DNA of 64,000 nucleotides from Metopolophium dirhodum (Eukaryota; Arthropoda; Insecta; Hemiptera; Aphididae), in the NCBI RefSeq assembly GCF_019925205.1, contig NC_083562.1:25172001-25236000 (forward strand). The letters run 5' to 3'. The translations under genes and the position numbers were made by a program. Under the pieces are notes generated by a model. It saw only the letters and a program-made list of their open reading frames with translations, made no database searches and had not been told where the DNA came from. Of the stretch, positions 1 through 29,290 are shown in pieces; the stretch's first letter is position 1; every line of letters starts with the position of its first letter.

Positions 1-3000
1 GGTAGTTATTAAGAGACAGTTATTCGTTTGCTTCACAGACTGATTTTTGGTGTTGTTACTTGTTTAGGATTTATTGTTTTTGCTCATTGTCATGTTTGTA
101 AACCCTGATAATTTTGTAAAATTCAATTTAAGTACCTACATCCGACATCGTGATTAAATCTAGTAAATCTAGTAACGTTGTCGTCGTTATCTAGTAAATC
201 AGTGCATTATAGTTGTTAAAATCGTTTAACCTGAATTTATAGTTATGGAGTATAATAAATTAATAAATAATATAATAGATTTATTAAAAGTGAGCTCTAC
301 ACCAACCGCTTTTTTGCATTTATGACTTGACTGCTTACCTATTAAAAGTACTAGCTAGCATACTAGTTGCGAATTCAATATTAAACATTTATATATATCT
401 ATTATATATTTTATATTGTGGGATAAAACATATTGAAGATTGTGGGGGAGAGCAAACACCCTTTTTCCCTCTCTAAAGAGTATGCCTTTGTTATTATATA
501 ATTGTAGCCGACAATGATGGTTTAATTTATAAACAGTGGTAAATTATACAGGTATCTCGGTTTATTGGTATCAATTCTACTGTAATATATATTATCGTTA
601 TAGAGTTTATAACTTATATGGCCGAACTCGAATGAGTGATAACATTTATCTTAAATATTTTTACATCATTTATGTATGAGTTTGAGTGCGTGCTTACCGG
701 TTGCTATGTTTTCTCTCTAATTTTTAAGTTTTCGGATCGCCTGTTAAAGCAACGATATATTATAATATTATATTTGTATTGCAGGTATAACGTATAAAAT
801 ATATGAGTATAACATCTGCGCCGAGTTGAAAACGGAATATAGAATCGGTGTCGTGAGTTTTAAAACGTACCCACACAGAAAACAATATACACATTACACA
901 CTGCACACGCGTATATAATATAATATATATATTATTATACGTTATATATGGTTATAGACGCGGGGGACGCGGGGAGTATATATATATAAATAGTGCCATT
1001 GTTTTTTATGGGGTCCAGACGGTATTTCTTTCGTTTTTATTTTTACGGGTTTTTATTTTGTTTTATTATTGTTGTTTTGTTTTTCATTTTTGTTTCCCGA
1101 CTATGACAAATCGGTTCCAAAACGTATGCATAATCGATTTTCGGACACCTGTGCCTCGCCGGTCGACGAGCGACGAAGGCGAACAGCTCGCACACGTGTA
1201 TCATATGCATACTATTATAATATTAAAATATATGTATATAATATAATGCATAATAATAATTTGTAGCCTGTACTATATTGCACTTTTAATATATATACAT
1301 TATAATATACGTATACACACTGGACATAATTGATAACGACTGTACGACGTTAACGCAACGTGAAATTAAATCAGTTTAACGCGCTTATCACACACACACG
1401 CGCGTTAGGCGATCGAGAAATGTGTCGCGACTCGCGAGGGGTTAACTTAAGAATTTTCTGTTATAATAGTGATCGGCGTAGTTCCTATATCGTCATCGTC
1501 GACTCCGAACGATTTATTACCGTACAATTTCTACACAATACTAGCGTATCGTGGTGTGAAACGCACCATATGATTTATAAATGTGAAAACATATCGTATA
1601 TCACCAACAGTATATCGCGTTCTAAGAACGACGTGGCAGTGTAATGTAATAATTTAGGGATAATAACAGAGGTCAGGGTCATTTTAGAGCTGGCCACGTC
1701 GCTGTTTGAATTGCTGCAGACAGTTTTTTTTTTGAAAACAAATCGCAATCAACTGATTTTAAATATTATCATTATTATTATTATTATTACTATTATATAG
1801 GTAGGCACACCTTTATACCAATATATATATAGGTAATATAATATACGATATACATTTACAGTGTTGTATACATGTATATAAAATATATTATAATATATAG
1901 CACACGCGTACTGTACGGATTGTGCTTGTGCAGTTGTTCGCTTCGCGCGATTTACGAGTGACCGTTGTGACGCGTACGCAAAATCGCAAAACGATGATTT
2001 ATGACAACGATGACGGTGATGATGATTATGAATATTATGATAATAGTATTGCCATAGGGGGACACCCATGATGTAATGACACGTCATTCATAGCGTACCT
2101 TTATATTATCATGTATTATTATATACATTATACGCATGTGCAGTACACACTGTATAAGTGTAGATCAATACATCATTCATGAGTGACTGATACAAATAAT
2201 ATGATTTGCGCCTCTGCAGCAGACTATCGCAAAGACTACATTTATACAACACACAATTAGTTGTATCGTCCTTGCCCCTTAGAGTGCGTTTATTGTTGAA
2301 TGACAATATATTACACGTGTTGTATTTAATACTAAAATACTATTAAATATTAATACTATATTAGTATGTGTTACATTTATAGATATTACGTTAAGTACAG
2401 TAAGTGGTTAAATTAATTTAAAGCAGTTTGATACATTTTCTAAATCAATCTAGGCAGCTAATCAAACTACGACTGTTGTAAAAATGTGTTTTGTAATGAC
2501 CTAATACAATACTGCTAACACACACGTGTGTTATTGACAGTTACTACTTATACTTATCGTTATTGTTTTAGTAGGCGTAGTTTTAATTATTATTATTGTG
2601 AATTGGACTATTGCATACTTGCATAATAGTCGCGGTTAAATAAAAATTGTCAATTAACTAAAAAGTGACATTGTGGCTATACTACTTTTAAAACGTAATC
2701 GGTAAGTTGTCCTTGTCAATATGTCTTACATTTCATGTTTATAGAATATAGTTATAAGTTATAACCTATATTTTATAAAGTATAAGATCAATATATTATT
2801 ACAAATTACGATATGTCGTGCGTTAGGTTAGGTAGCACGTTAGATTGGTGCTGTTAATTACAGTATAATATACAATTTATTATTTTATTTCAAAAAATTG
2901 TAGTTATGCAATTATAAAATTAAATATTCATTTTTAAACAGTATAGCGGTAAGCTATAATGTTTACTTTACGTAGGTATTAGAAAGTACCTACTAGGTAT

Positions 3001-3100
3001 TTATCAGTTATTTATTAATGTACTAAAATTATCAAACTTGTAATAATATACAACATGTTGGTAGTTGGTTGACGGTTGTTTAAATATAATAGAATAATTT
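1..3100. other. Gene-free AT-rich stretch
   Basis: No reading frame here resembles a known protein. The longest open frames (about 94 and 112 codons near 1360-1644 and 1749-2087) have no recognisable domain and look like chance. The stretch from about 830 to 2000 has more CpG than its surroundings and contains a TATA-like run (see 977-993). The remainder is AT-rich with short TA/TAA runs. It could hold regulatory DNA or 5' untranslated exons of a gene, but nothing specific can be supported. Confidence 0.5.
977..993 (+). promoter_or_regulatory. TATA-like element beside a CpG-containing block
   Basis: A strong TATATATAAATAG match directly follows a G-rich CpG block (about 958-976). It precedes a less AT-rich transcript-like segment with several CpG dinucleotides (about 1090-1200). 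This resembles a core promoter, but no downstream coding exon can be linked to it. TA-rich microsatellite sequence is common in this window, so chance is a real alternative. Confidence 0.2.
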
Positions 3101-3351
3101 TAAAAAACCGGGGAAGTAGCTCTGCTACTTAAATGTTATTCAATTATCACCTGAAGAATAAGAAATTTGCCACTGATTGTAAATTTTTTATAGTTAAATT
3201 TGAAGGGATTCGAAACGGGCCGTTTTTAATGAAAAGAAGACCTATTGACTATTTTTCCCCTAGCCATAGTTATTATAGGTGGGAATCATCTGGATACAGG
3301 TGCAGGTAATTATCCGTTATCTCTAAACACTAACGTGTGGTATTGAGGTTG

Positions 3352-3432
3352 TTTTTATTAAGGGTGTATTAAATTTGAATTTAATGATGAATCATTACAT
3401 ACGATTATACGAATAACGAGCAGAGGTGGTCT
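3352..3432 (-). repeat. Dispersed repeat family A, terminal fragment
   Basis: This short block resembles the terminal segment of the repeat seen more fully at 32030-32830, in reverse orientation. Both share the gtgttaaatttgaattcaatga-like core, then an at-rich palindrome and a cgattctgag-like end. It is diverged and stands alone here. Confidence 0.4.
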
Positions 3433-3754
3433 ATGCTAATTTTCAGTCTATATTTCTAAAAATATTATATTATATTTTGGTTTTGAATTTGTGTGATTCT
3501 TTTTTGTAAACACCACAAAAAGATAAGTATGATTATAATATATTTTACATTTACTGACAGATATTTTATTAAAGATATTATATTTTATGCCAAATTGCAT
3601 GATAGGGAACATTAGCTCACTATTGATTAAATAAATATGCTTAGTGATTTAGCTAGTATAGTAGGTAATGTAGTACCTAATATATACGTAAATAATATTT
3701 TTTATTTTTTCAAGTGAACGTTTAATATTGTAAGTAAATAAGAGTTTTATTTTA

Positions 3755-4450
3755 TTTTATTTTAAAACGGGCCGCAGCCGAAAGTACAAAATATAAATTT
3801 AACATAATAAAAGTACAATACAAGAATGTGTAGTAGATACAACAATTAAAATAGAAAAAGAAATAAGACAAAAGAAAAAAATTACAAATTATAACTTAAA
3901 AACTAAAAGCCGGATCCTCATTGGCAATACGCATCATCCTATTTAGTGGTTTGTTACGGGAATAATTTATCGTACACAGCAGTGAAATAGTGAAAGGATA
4001 GGAAAAGCAGACCGGGACACAGGGCAATTTAAAGTAGACCTTGGATAGAAGTTCAGGACAGTCGATCGACCCATTTATAAGTTTGAGTAGGAAGACCTTG
4101 TTAATGGTAATACGTCTATCGGCCAATACTGTCAACCTAACCTATCTAATACTGCATAATAAATATGAGGTCTATGTTTTATTTTTAATAGATATGCTGC
4201 AAAACTCAAAAACTTCCGTTGGACCCTTTCAAGTTGATTCATATTGCTTGAGGGTTCCATATAATTACCGAAAATTCAAGGATAGATCTGATAAGCACAC
4301 AATATAAGGCTTTTAGTAGAGTTATCAACTTAAATTCGTTACAAATCAGCTTAAGAAATCCAAGAGCTTTTAAGGCTTTACAGCATGTCGCATTTATATT
4401 ATCAAGCAAGGACAAAATTATCACATAATTAGTAAACAATTTTGGACTTT
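3755..4450 (-). mobile_element. Decayed non-LTR retrotransposon, 3' end of the reverse transcriptase ORF
   Basis: On the minus strand, 4439-4239 encodes a segment containing KALKALGFLK and LIRSILEFSVIIWNP. This is the pattern found just after the reverse transcriptase domain of Jockey/R1-like LINEs. The next codons contain LERVQRKFLSFAAYLLK, and 4135-3896 carries LADRR, LLKLINGSIDCPELL and PLNRMMRIAN, all in the expected order for such elements. The frame is interrupted between the blocks by a stop and a frame change, so it is dead. The minus-strand 3' end finishes in an AAAAT-repeat tail (plus 3752-3767), typical of retroposition. Only the last part of ORF2 is present, so this is a 5'-truncated copy. 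Confidence 0.75.
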
Positions 4451-6558
4451 TTCTAACACTGATTGCCTATCCTAAGGTTACCCAAATATAATAATCGAAT
4501 ATATTTTGTCTTTGAGATATTATAGGTAGGTCAGGCAAATTATAACCAATATTAGTTGACAGTTGTATAGTCTCTATGGAGTTTCCTGTGTAGTAAATTA
4601 TAGCGTTTTAATATTGTATTAATGGCAATACCTAGCTACTATCTATAATACTATAATAGAATAGGTAATCAATAAAAGTAAAAAAATAATGTATAATATA
4701 ATTGTGAATCGTCAAATATAGGTAGGTACCTCGTACCTAAGTACCGCGGGATATTTTACTAAAAACTTTTTCAAATTTGAACCATGTGTAATAAATATAA
4801 TAAGTATGTTATTTTATATCAGTAGTATATAAATAAACTACTTATATCAAAAAAATGCAAAGTATGCATTGAAAATGACGGCTTGTACATACAATAATAT
4901 ATCGGTTATATCGGTGCATAATATACTGAAATGGTGAAATGTATACGTCAATTCTTTGTTTATACTTCATACATTATATATAATAGTTCAATATATGTTT
5001 TTAAAATATTTAAATGTATTTTTTTTACTAACTAAAACTTAAATAAAAACAATCATAATAATTTCAATTAAATTGTCATAAAGTAAGTATACAGCAGGTT
5101 GAAATTAAAAAGAAATATTTACATCCATAACAAAAGATTATCAACTATTGATTCATAAATCATTATCAACTTTCATCCCGCTAACCTAATATTTTTTGAG
5201 AACGAAAGTTGTATGCAGTCTGGTTTATTTCAGATATAATATACTAGGAAAAAGGTAACTGGAAAATTTGGATACAGAGAATTAATAAGATACGTTTGAT
5301 CAAAATCCAATTTGAAGAAAAAAACCGTATAATCACTATCATTGGCCTGACTGTCCTAACCTAATCTTCCCCGTAGTTTATCGGGTGCACCGACCACAGA
5401 CATAAAAAATATAGTACCACACCTATTGATGGTAACTGGATAATGAAGTACATACGTATATATATCCGATGTTATAATAGTATATACGATGGAATATACC
5501 ATATTAATTAAGTACAGTACTCACATTTAATTATGTTCGATTCGACTATCAAGTTTGATTTAACATTTATAAATATGAAATATCATCAAACTATATATAA
5601 TATTATAGCAATAATACAATAATGCCTATGGGCGATTTCTTACCAACATAATATATTATAATTTACAAATATCATGTATATGTATGAAACTATTCCATTC
5701 ACACGTGGAGGCTGCACTACTGCAGTTAAAATTGTATTACGATTTATAGAATAATATAACATCAGTTCGCTCAATTCTTAAATATTTTAGATAATATAAT
5801 ATTAATGTATTAATTTTACAATGATATGTTTTTGTCATCACGTTTTGGAGCAGAATAGTATATTGTGTGGCAAGGGCGGGAAGTGAGCTATTTCAATCGC
5901 GGTCGCATTTCACCCAAGACTGAAATTGCCTTCCCGCACGAGCCACGCATACTATTTTTTGTCACGCCTATGCATTTATCGATAATGGCTAAGGTAATGC
6001 AGGGATCTATGCAACAACTATAGACTATAATTATACGAAAACAATATATTTCATGAAAGAAACGTTTTTGTTTTATTTATTTTAAGCGTCACCCATGGAG
6101 GTTATAATATGACTATGAGATGTAACCAAATGGTTATAATTTGTAAGGAACCGTGGTATAGATTTCAGTGAATGTTTGTGCAGGGTATACACGCGTCGCG
6201 CGTGACATGTGCATGCAGCACTTTTGGGGATTTCCACTTTACCGCCCGGCAATATTAGGAATTCGCACTTTACCACCATCGCTTACTGTATATACCACAA
6301 AAATCACGATTCACAAATAACGCTTGTCTCTCGTCGTTTGCTAGTGTCGACTGAGTCCCTATTTCGATTTATACCACGAATTACGCGTACATATTATTAC
6401 GATTCCATACGATTGTGTAAATCTAAAATCTCACCATTTCTAAATCACCCATTATTTTGTTTTCTGTGTCTTAGAAAGCGTGTAACAATGCAAATTTACA
6501 CACATCAGCTCTTGTTTTGCGACGTTCGTTTAAAAATCAGAGTGAAAACTTAATGTGG
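4451..6558. other. Gene-free AT-rich stretch
   Basis: No supported coding sequence. The ORF at 6209-6553 has no recognisable domain. The one notable structure is the hairpin at 5854-5956. Confidence 0.5.
5854..5956. repeat. Long imperfect hairpin (inverted repeat)
   Basis: The left arm starts aatagtat, then gtggc, gcgggaag and gctatttca. The right arm carries tgaaattgc, cttcccgc, gccac and atactatt in mirror order. The two 8-bp cores gcgggaag/cttcccgc and aatagtat/atactatt pair perfectly, separated by short bulges. The loop is about 25 nt around 5896-5920. As RNA this would make a roughly 100-nt stem-loop of pre-miRNA-like size; as DNA it could be a small foldback element. Function is unknown. 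Confidence 0.55.
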
Positions 6559-6559
6559 T

Positions 6560-6850
6560 ACATAGGTATTTTACGATATTTAAATTTTTTAATAAGTTTT
6601 GCGTACATAAAATAGCACAATTTAAAAATGCTCATAACTCACTTAAAAACTAAATTATAGTAAAAACAGGCATACCGACACAGATAATGTTCTTAGGAAC
6701 CATTAAGTTTCATAACAGGTCAATTCACACTAAATTTAAAGTAACGATGCTAAACGTGAACGGCTAAGCATTAAATTGCTATGTTACGGACTAACGGACT
6801 TGTAAGACGGAGACAACAAACGCAGGTGTGGCGTTCTCTTAAAGAACACA
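6560..6850. mobile_element. MITE family B, partial copy
   Basis: The right end reads tgtaagacggagacaac, then an acgcaggtgtggcg block, matching the right termini of the copies at 21108-21545 and 34179-34562. The interior contains the shared gctcataactcactta and aattcacactaaattta segments. No clean left terminus is visible, so this copy is truncated or badly decayed. Confidence 0.5.
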
Positions 6851-6919
6851 ATAGTAAAAAACCCAGGACACAGTGCATTTAAGTTCATCGTTACATGATC
6901 CGTCGGTGAAAAAAAAGAT

Positions 6920-7295
6920 ATTAAGTGAGGACGACGGAGGTCTTACAAACGTACAACATGGCAAATTGTACATTTGTTATTGTACACAATAACATATTTT
7001 ACTCTGTAATTTCTACAATTAGAGTGAATTTAGAGTTCTTATACAATTTAAAGGTTGACGCGGTCACAAGTGCTGTGTATTATACTATCGTAAATTACTT
7101 AAAAATAATAATATCAATAAAAGCCTCCGAGATGCCCTATATAATAATCTTACATTTAAATATTATAAGAGGTAAATTTAGTCTAATTTTAGAAACTACA
7201 GAGTAAAATGTGTTATTGTGAACGTATATAGTTTGCCATTATGTACGTTTATGAGACGAAGACAACAAATGCCCGTGTGGCGTCCTCTTCTGATC
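6920..7295. mobile_element. MITE family B, second copy
   Basis: The left end holds gaggac followed by gtcttacaaacgtacaacatggcaaattgta. The right end holds tttgccattatgtacgttt, gagacgaagacaac and gtgtggcgtcctctt, which is the mirror image. The terminal inverted repeats pair over roughly 40 imperfect positions, but the left arm lacks part of the outer segment. The 93-codon frame inside is not recognisable as a protein. Confidence 0.5.
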
Positions 7296-10200
7296 ACCCC
7301 CTAAATATATTTTCTGGACCCCGTGTATAATGCATATCCAGATTGATATTTTAAGCACGCTTGACCAATAGTTGTGCATAAATTATGTAATTTTATTTCA
7401 AATTCTGATTTTATAATTATATTTTTACATATTCCTACTTAGTCTTAAGACTATTTTTAAAGATCACTTTGTTCCCCCTACTCTAAGACGCCATCGCCAT
7501 CATAATACATTGGGATAAATCCAAAAGTCGTGCATACATTTACTTCACTTTTGCAAAATGTCATTCCTGAAGATTTTTTGAAAAATAACGAAAACGGAAA
7601 AAAGGGCAAATAAAAAAGTATTCATACTCAACCTGCAATTTTAACAAAATTCTAATTCGTCATGTATAACTTTCAGTGACACTATCGAATAAAAATCGGC
7701 TTACGATTATGAATTTAAAAGCATTGAAAATATTAAATAATACATAATATTACAACCTTATACAGGCACCATTTATTTGTTATAAGCGTTTGAAGTTGAT
7801 ATTTTTACAAAATTGGATATATACATACGAAAATAATGATTTTGGATATTTTATTGTAATTCAAAAAATATGTATAATAGAAACTTTAAAGACTCTATAC
7901 GTATATACATATTGATATTTTATATGCACATTATGGAAAGTTAAAAATATTTTAATTAGCTATTCATATGTACCACGAATTATTTATATACACCTGCATT
8001 CTACGGTATTGACTTATAGCTTTACGTTATAACTTATAAGTTGATTACAATATTATATTAATTAATAATACAATACATATTATATTAGGAGTTGATTTTG
8101 TCAAAAATTAGTTCAACTCCAACCTACCGTATTGCTAATAGAAAGATAAACTACTTGGGTATTAGTAATATAATTATATTATAAAATATCTTTAATAGAA
8201 ATATATAGGCTATATAATATAATAATAGGTATACCATTTTGCTCAGAATCGTTTATCGTTTACAATAGTTAATCATAAAAAATCTATTATAATGACCTAC
8301 TCAATAATAACCTCTCTACATTTTTCCACTCAAAATTATTTTTCAGTAGATCAAATTCCCAATTTTCTAACTTATGTAATTTTTCATTTGTTAGTTATAA
8401 ATTCTACATTTAAAATTTTAAACCATCAAAACAAGGTTTCTTAATATTAAATGTTAAAAATATTGTTTGTACAATTTTTAAAAATGTCTTTAGACCGTGT
8501 ATATTATGTAAGTACTATTATATAGTATATACTACTATGTATATTTTCTTTATAGTTAACTGTTAGGATTTTTCAGCCGACGCATTCGTCTTGATTTGAT
8601 ATGCCTTGTTCAGACGTCAATGCACACTGCATTTAATTTACATACATTACACTAGCATAATTTATCTTTACTTGCTTAATTTAAAACTATTTAATGACAT
8701 CCGGAGTACCTACTTATAGTTATTAATTATTATTATACACGTCAAAGTTTTTTATTTGATAAAATAAAAACGATTTGTTGATTCAATTGATTTTAAATCC
8801 TCGATTGTGGTTTTTTTTTATGTACGTATATTAATTCATCGTATATACAATATTATGTGCAATTTCGAAACACTATCGTGTTTTGTAGTTCATTTTTATT
8901 TTTAGTTCATATTTACACGACGTTTGAAACGCAATTAAATGTACAAATATTTTTTCAGTACTATTTATCCGCGACTCAAGTGCATGGATTATTTTTAATA
9001 CGATCAAAGAGCTTTAGCCTTTTATTTATCGGTGGGTGGGTTTCTCGCACGGTATGTACAACCCGAAATGGTATATAAAGGGTAGCGGATTTTTACCACC
9101 CATTGGCAATTGAATTCAATTACATTTTGCAAATCCCACATAAGCACTCGTGTTTTATAAGAGAGGGAAGTACGAGTGTTTTTCTTGTACACCAGTCCCT
9201 CTCTGTATACGCACGCAACGAGCCCTACACGCATCCCTCCATCCCACCACCACACTCAAACCATATTATTATAATGGTTGATCTTTTGGACGTGTGCCGG
9301 AATTATTTCGGTCCCCAGAATCTGTGTGCGTATGTATGCTTGTACTCTTCGAAATTCTACTGAATAAAATTCGTTAAGTAGAATTGAATGCAAAAACGCA
9401 TATCTTAACATTTTACACTTTTTTTTTCGTGTGTGTGTATTTCAAAAACATTGTGATCTGTGGCTCAAACAAATGTGAGCCGAAAATTCAGTTGAAAAAC
9501 CTTCTCTTGAAAAATATATTTTTTTGTTTACATGTACCATATATCTATAATCAATGTATATAATAGGTATAACATACATCTATTATATTAGGTATCAAGG
9601 TCTCTGTAGTTTGGTCAAGCACCAATGAACAAAATATTTTATAAACCTAAATCATCCCTTTGTGCTAAAATGTAGGTACCTCTATAAAGCATTACTGCTA
9701 TATATATATTATATACCCAACATGATGGTATATATATTTGTGTATATATATATATGTGTGTATATATGTGCGTATATATATGTGTATATATATATGTGTG
9801 TGTGTGTGTGGATATATACATAGAATATAGGTATGTATTTATATATCATCATATACATTATTGTACGCATAGTAGTATTATTGTACATCCCGAGGCTTGA
9901 AAATGATGACCGTTTCGATAGTTTGTACGATATAAGTATATACCATTAGGCTATACTTTATTTTTTCATTATAATTTCCACGTGTCATTCAATTTATAAC
10001 AATATGTACAGTTTGTGATTGTCATCTTAAAACCAAACTTATATAGATATACTACTATATAGTTAGGTACATTTTACATGGATTAATTTTAATTGCCAAC
10101 ATAAACTAAAATAATATTGAATTTTTTAATAAATCATTTTAAATAATCACACCGAGTGGTGAGTACCTATCTAATAATTTATTCAATATTATTGTTTTGT

Positions 10201-10944
10201 ATAATGCTCTACAATTATAGTATTTAAATAACAACAATTTTGTACTAAATATTTAAAATGTTTTAGTTTTGTAAATATTATCTTTTATTTTACAACCCGT
10301 AACAGTACAATACGTATATTATACTATAGTATATACATATATGTATTTCAAAATAATAATATTGGCTTGTTGGAGTAGGTAAACCGCACCTATATAAGTA
10401 CCACTTTTGAACCATATATACATATATATAACCATATAATATACCATATACTGCAAGTATATTAAGTAAATTCTATATTAGGTATATGTGCGACTGTAAC
10501 ATATATAGTAGGATTATATATAAATACGTATATATACTACATAGTATTTTAGGTATTGTCATATAACTGTTGGTTTATAATTTATATACAGTATTCAGCG
10601 GCGGCAACACGATGAGCAAATAATACGTTTTGTTTTGTTCATCTTCGACCTAAATTTTACCTGTAAACTCAATGGATTTCCTACTAAAATCGTCCCTACA
10701 ATATAAATCATATAAAAAAAAATATGTTTTTAAAAAAAGACGGGTCCATCAATAAAATACACATCTGTTCTTAGAATGACTTCTCCCGAAAGGTTTTGGC
10801 CGAACAATGCCTGCAGGTCAGCCAGACTGTGAGGAGCCCAAAGGTCCCGGCGACCCAATGTCTACCTTTTTCGCCCCTTCCACCGCGCCATCGTCTGTTC
10901 ATACCTGGTGTGTGTCTATTATGTTTTTGAAATTTCTCCGTTCT
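7296..10944. other. Gene-free stretch upstream of sim
   Basis: I see no coding sequence with recognisable features. It contains a TA/TG microsatellite (9729-9818) and general AT-rich DNA. Because it lies directly 5' of sim it may include distal regulatory DNA, but no specific element can be named. Confidence 0.4.
9729..9818. repeat. (TA)n/(TG)n compound microsatellite
   Basis: Alternating tatata and tgtgtg runs occupy about 90 bp and end in a pure TG tract. It is likely to be length-polymorphic. Confidence 0.85.
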
Positions 10945-11060
10945 GTCGGCATATATAGGTACATTCGTTTTTGGCGGTGCCCGCACTGCAGTGCACGTCT
11001 AGTGTTTGTATAGTATTCGACGGTCTGTACAACTGTGGTGGTGGTCAGTGAGTGAGTGTG
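10945..11060 (+). promoter_or_regulatory. sim: Candidate core promoter of sim
   Basis: A catatata TATA-like motif (10950-10957) lies in a locally GC-richer segment. An initiator-like TCAGT follows at 11045-11049, just upstream of the first proposed coding exon (11089). The TATA motif is about 95 bp from that TCAGT, too far for one simple promoter. Either initiation occurs near 10980, or the TCAGT acts without the TATA. This is inference from motif and position only. Confidence 0.3.
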
Positions 11061-11088
11061 CTTCGACCGTAAAACGCAGTTTTAATAC

Positions 11089-27682
<16,594 letters not shown>

Positions 27683-29114
27683 TCGCCTGCCGCCGGACGT
27701 ACCTACGTAAAACGTCATGACACGGAGTAGCTGAACATTTTTTCGCGCCAAAATTCTAACGCTGCACGACCGTGGTTAAAAACATAGGATGTACATAATA
27801 TTTATGTATACATAAAGATGTATGATTACATATATATATATATATATATATAATTTAGCGTATAGGTAATTTAAAATAGTAATAATTATGATGTATAATT
27901 GTATAAATATTATACGAGTAGAGCGATGACGTATAAAATATCGCTATCGTACGACCTTGTACCGTATTCCTAGGAGACTTAGTAAGTCCTAAATATGATG
28001 ATATGTTGTACGCGGGATTGCTCGATCGGAAGTCGCGACCAGTTGTCATTCGTGTGTTGTAGGACTGGCGGCAATAACGGGTGGATGGCCTGAAAGTTAG
28101 TTGTTCCGAGACCGCGCGTGTTCGCCACACATATAATATTTTGTGTTCACGGCCGTATAATATAAAGCTCGAGATGGATATATGGTCATACCTATGGGAT
28201 ACGGCACACGATATAAGACGACGGTCGAGCTGCAAGACATGGGACGCACGGGATACGTTTAAATGTACAAACATAACAAGCCTCCGTGTAGGTACCTTTA
28301 CAGTTTACAATCATATATACGGCATATATTTTTGTATATAAATTATCTTCGTCGGTATTATATTATAAAATATCATTCCACCACTTAGCCAAAACGCGAT
28401 TTCGGGTTGATGTCGATTGTATAAAATCATACGTGTATAATGTTAACCTACCTGGGGATCAGGACTATTTCAAAGTATATCTGTGCATCTGTAAAGAACA
28501 TACATATATAATATTATACTGTGTATCTGAAAAAAATTTTTTACATAATATACGTATAATACATACATTGGAATGATTTAAAACATTCAATACGCGCGTG
28601 CTGGTATAATAATAATTTGATTTATAGTAAATTTTAACTGTACATAATCTTTGCACTGACAATTTTACGTCATGATTATAATAATATTTGTGTATCGTAT
28701 ATATAATATATAAGTAGATTTAAACTTATTATTCCTGTTAACTCTGTAGAATATTTATTTATTATTTATTTGTACATTTTATGATAATTTTACTTGTATA
28801 ATATTTTAATATAGATATGCGTCATGCATTTTAAAATTTATATATACATCAATATTGTGTTTTGTTGATATTTCCTATAATTGTATTATAGTATAAATTT
28901 CTCTGAGGTGTATATAATATGCAGGCCCGAATTAAAGGGGTGATAGGCCGAGCAGGAGGAGCCGTAGAGCCACGTTTCGCGGGCTACTGTCGAGGTGTTT
29001 AAAACTTTAAAGGGAGCATAATATAGTGTTGTCAGCTTAAACGTTTATTTAGTGGTAATTTATTTACATTGTAAATTTAAAAGTGAAGATATTACAATTT
29101 TAATTAAAGATAAA
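27683..29114 (+). other. 3' flank and probable 3' UTR of sim
   Basis: Follows the sim stop codon. It contains a TA microsatellite at 27831-27852 and no recognisable coding sequence. The open frames at 27855-28274 and 28081-28341 have no domain. At 28921-29010 a caggcccgaattaa block followed by a G-rich segment looks like a fragment of a common hAT-type repeat end; no partner terminus was found. Confidence 0.4.
27831..27852. repeat. (TA)n microsatellite
   Basis: A pure TA run about 150 bp after the sim stop codon. Confidence 0.9.
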
Positions 29115-29290
29115 CTTTACAAAAAAAGGTGGGCAAGTTATAGTACCGTTCTGCTGTACATATCCCGTAGTTGTCGTGTGGGTCATCGTAATGGATGTAT
29201 TAAATTTGAATTCTATAATATTACATTATTGTATACGAAAAACGATTATAAGGGCCTATATTGGCTTATAGGTCTGTCAGCTTAAATTGC
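29115..29290 (-). repeat. Dispersed repeat family A, terminal segment (reverse)
   Basis: Begins aaaaaaaggtgggcaagt, continues through ttctgctgtaca and gtaatggatgtattaaatttgaattc, then a palindromic AT block and tacgaaaaacgatt. It is the reverse complement of the end of the copy at 32030-32830. Confidence 0.65.

Noticed and set aside
1360..1644. 94-codon ORF as a novel gene
   Set aside because: No domain, no splice-site or promoter support, and its length is within chance expectation for a locally CpG-containing block.
28921..29010. A hAT element starting caggcccgaattaa
   Set aside because: Resembles a common transposon end but no partner terminus was found.
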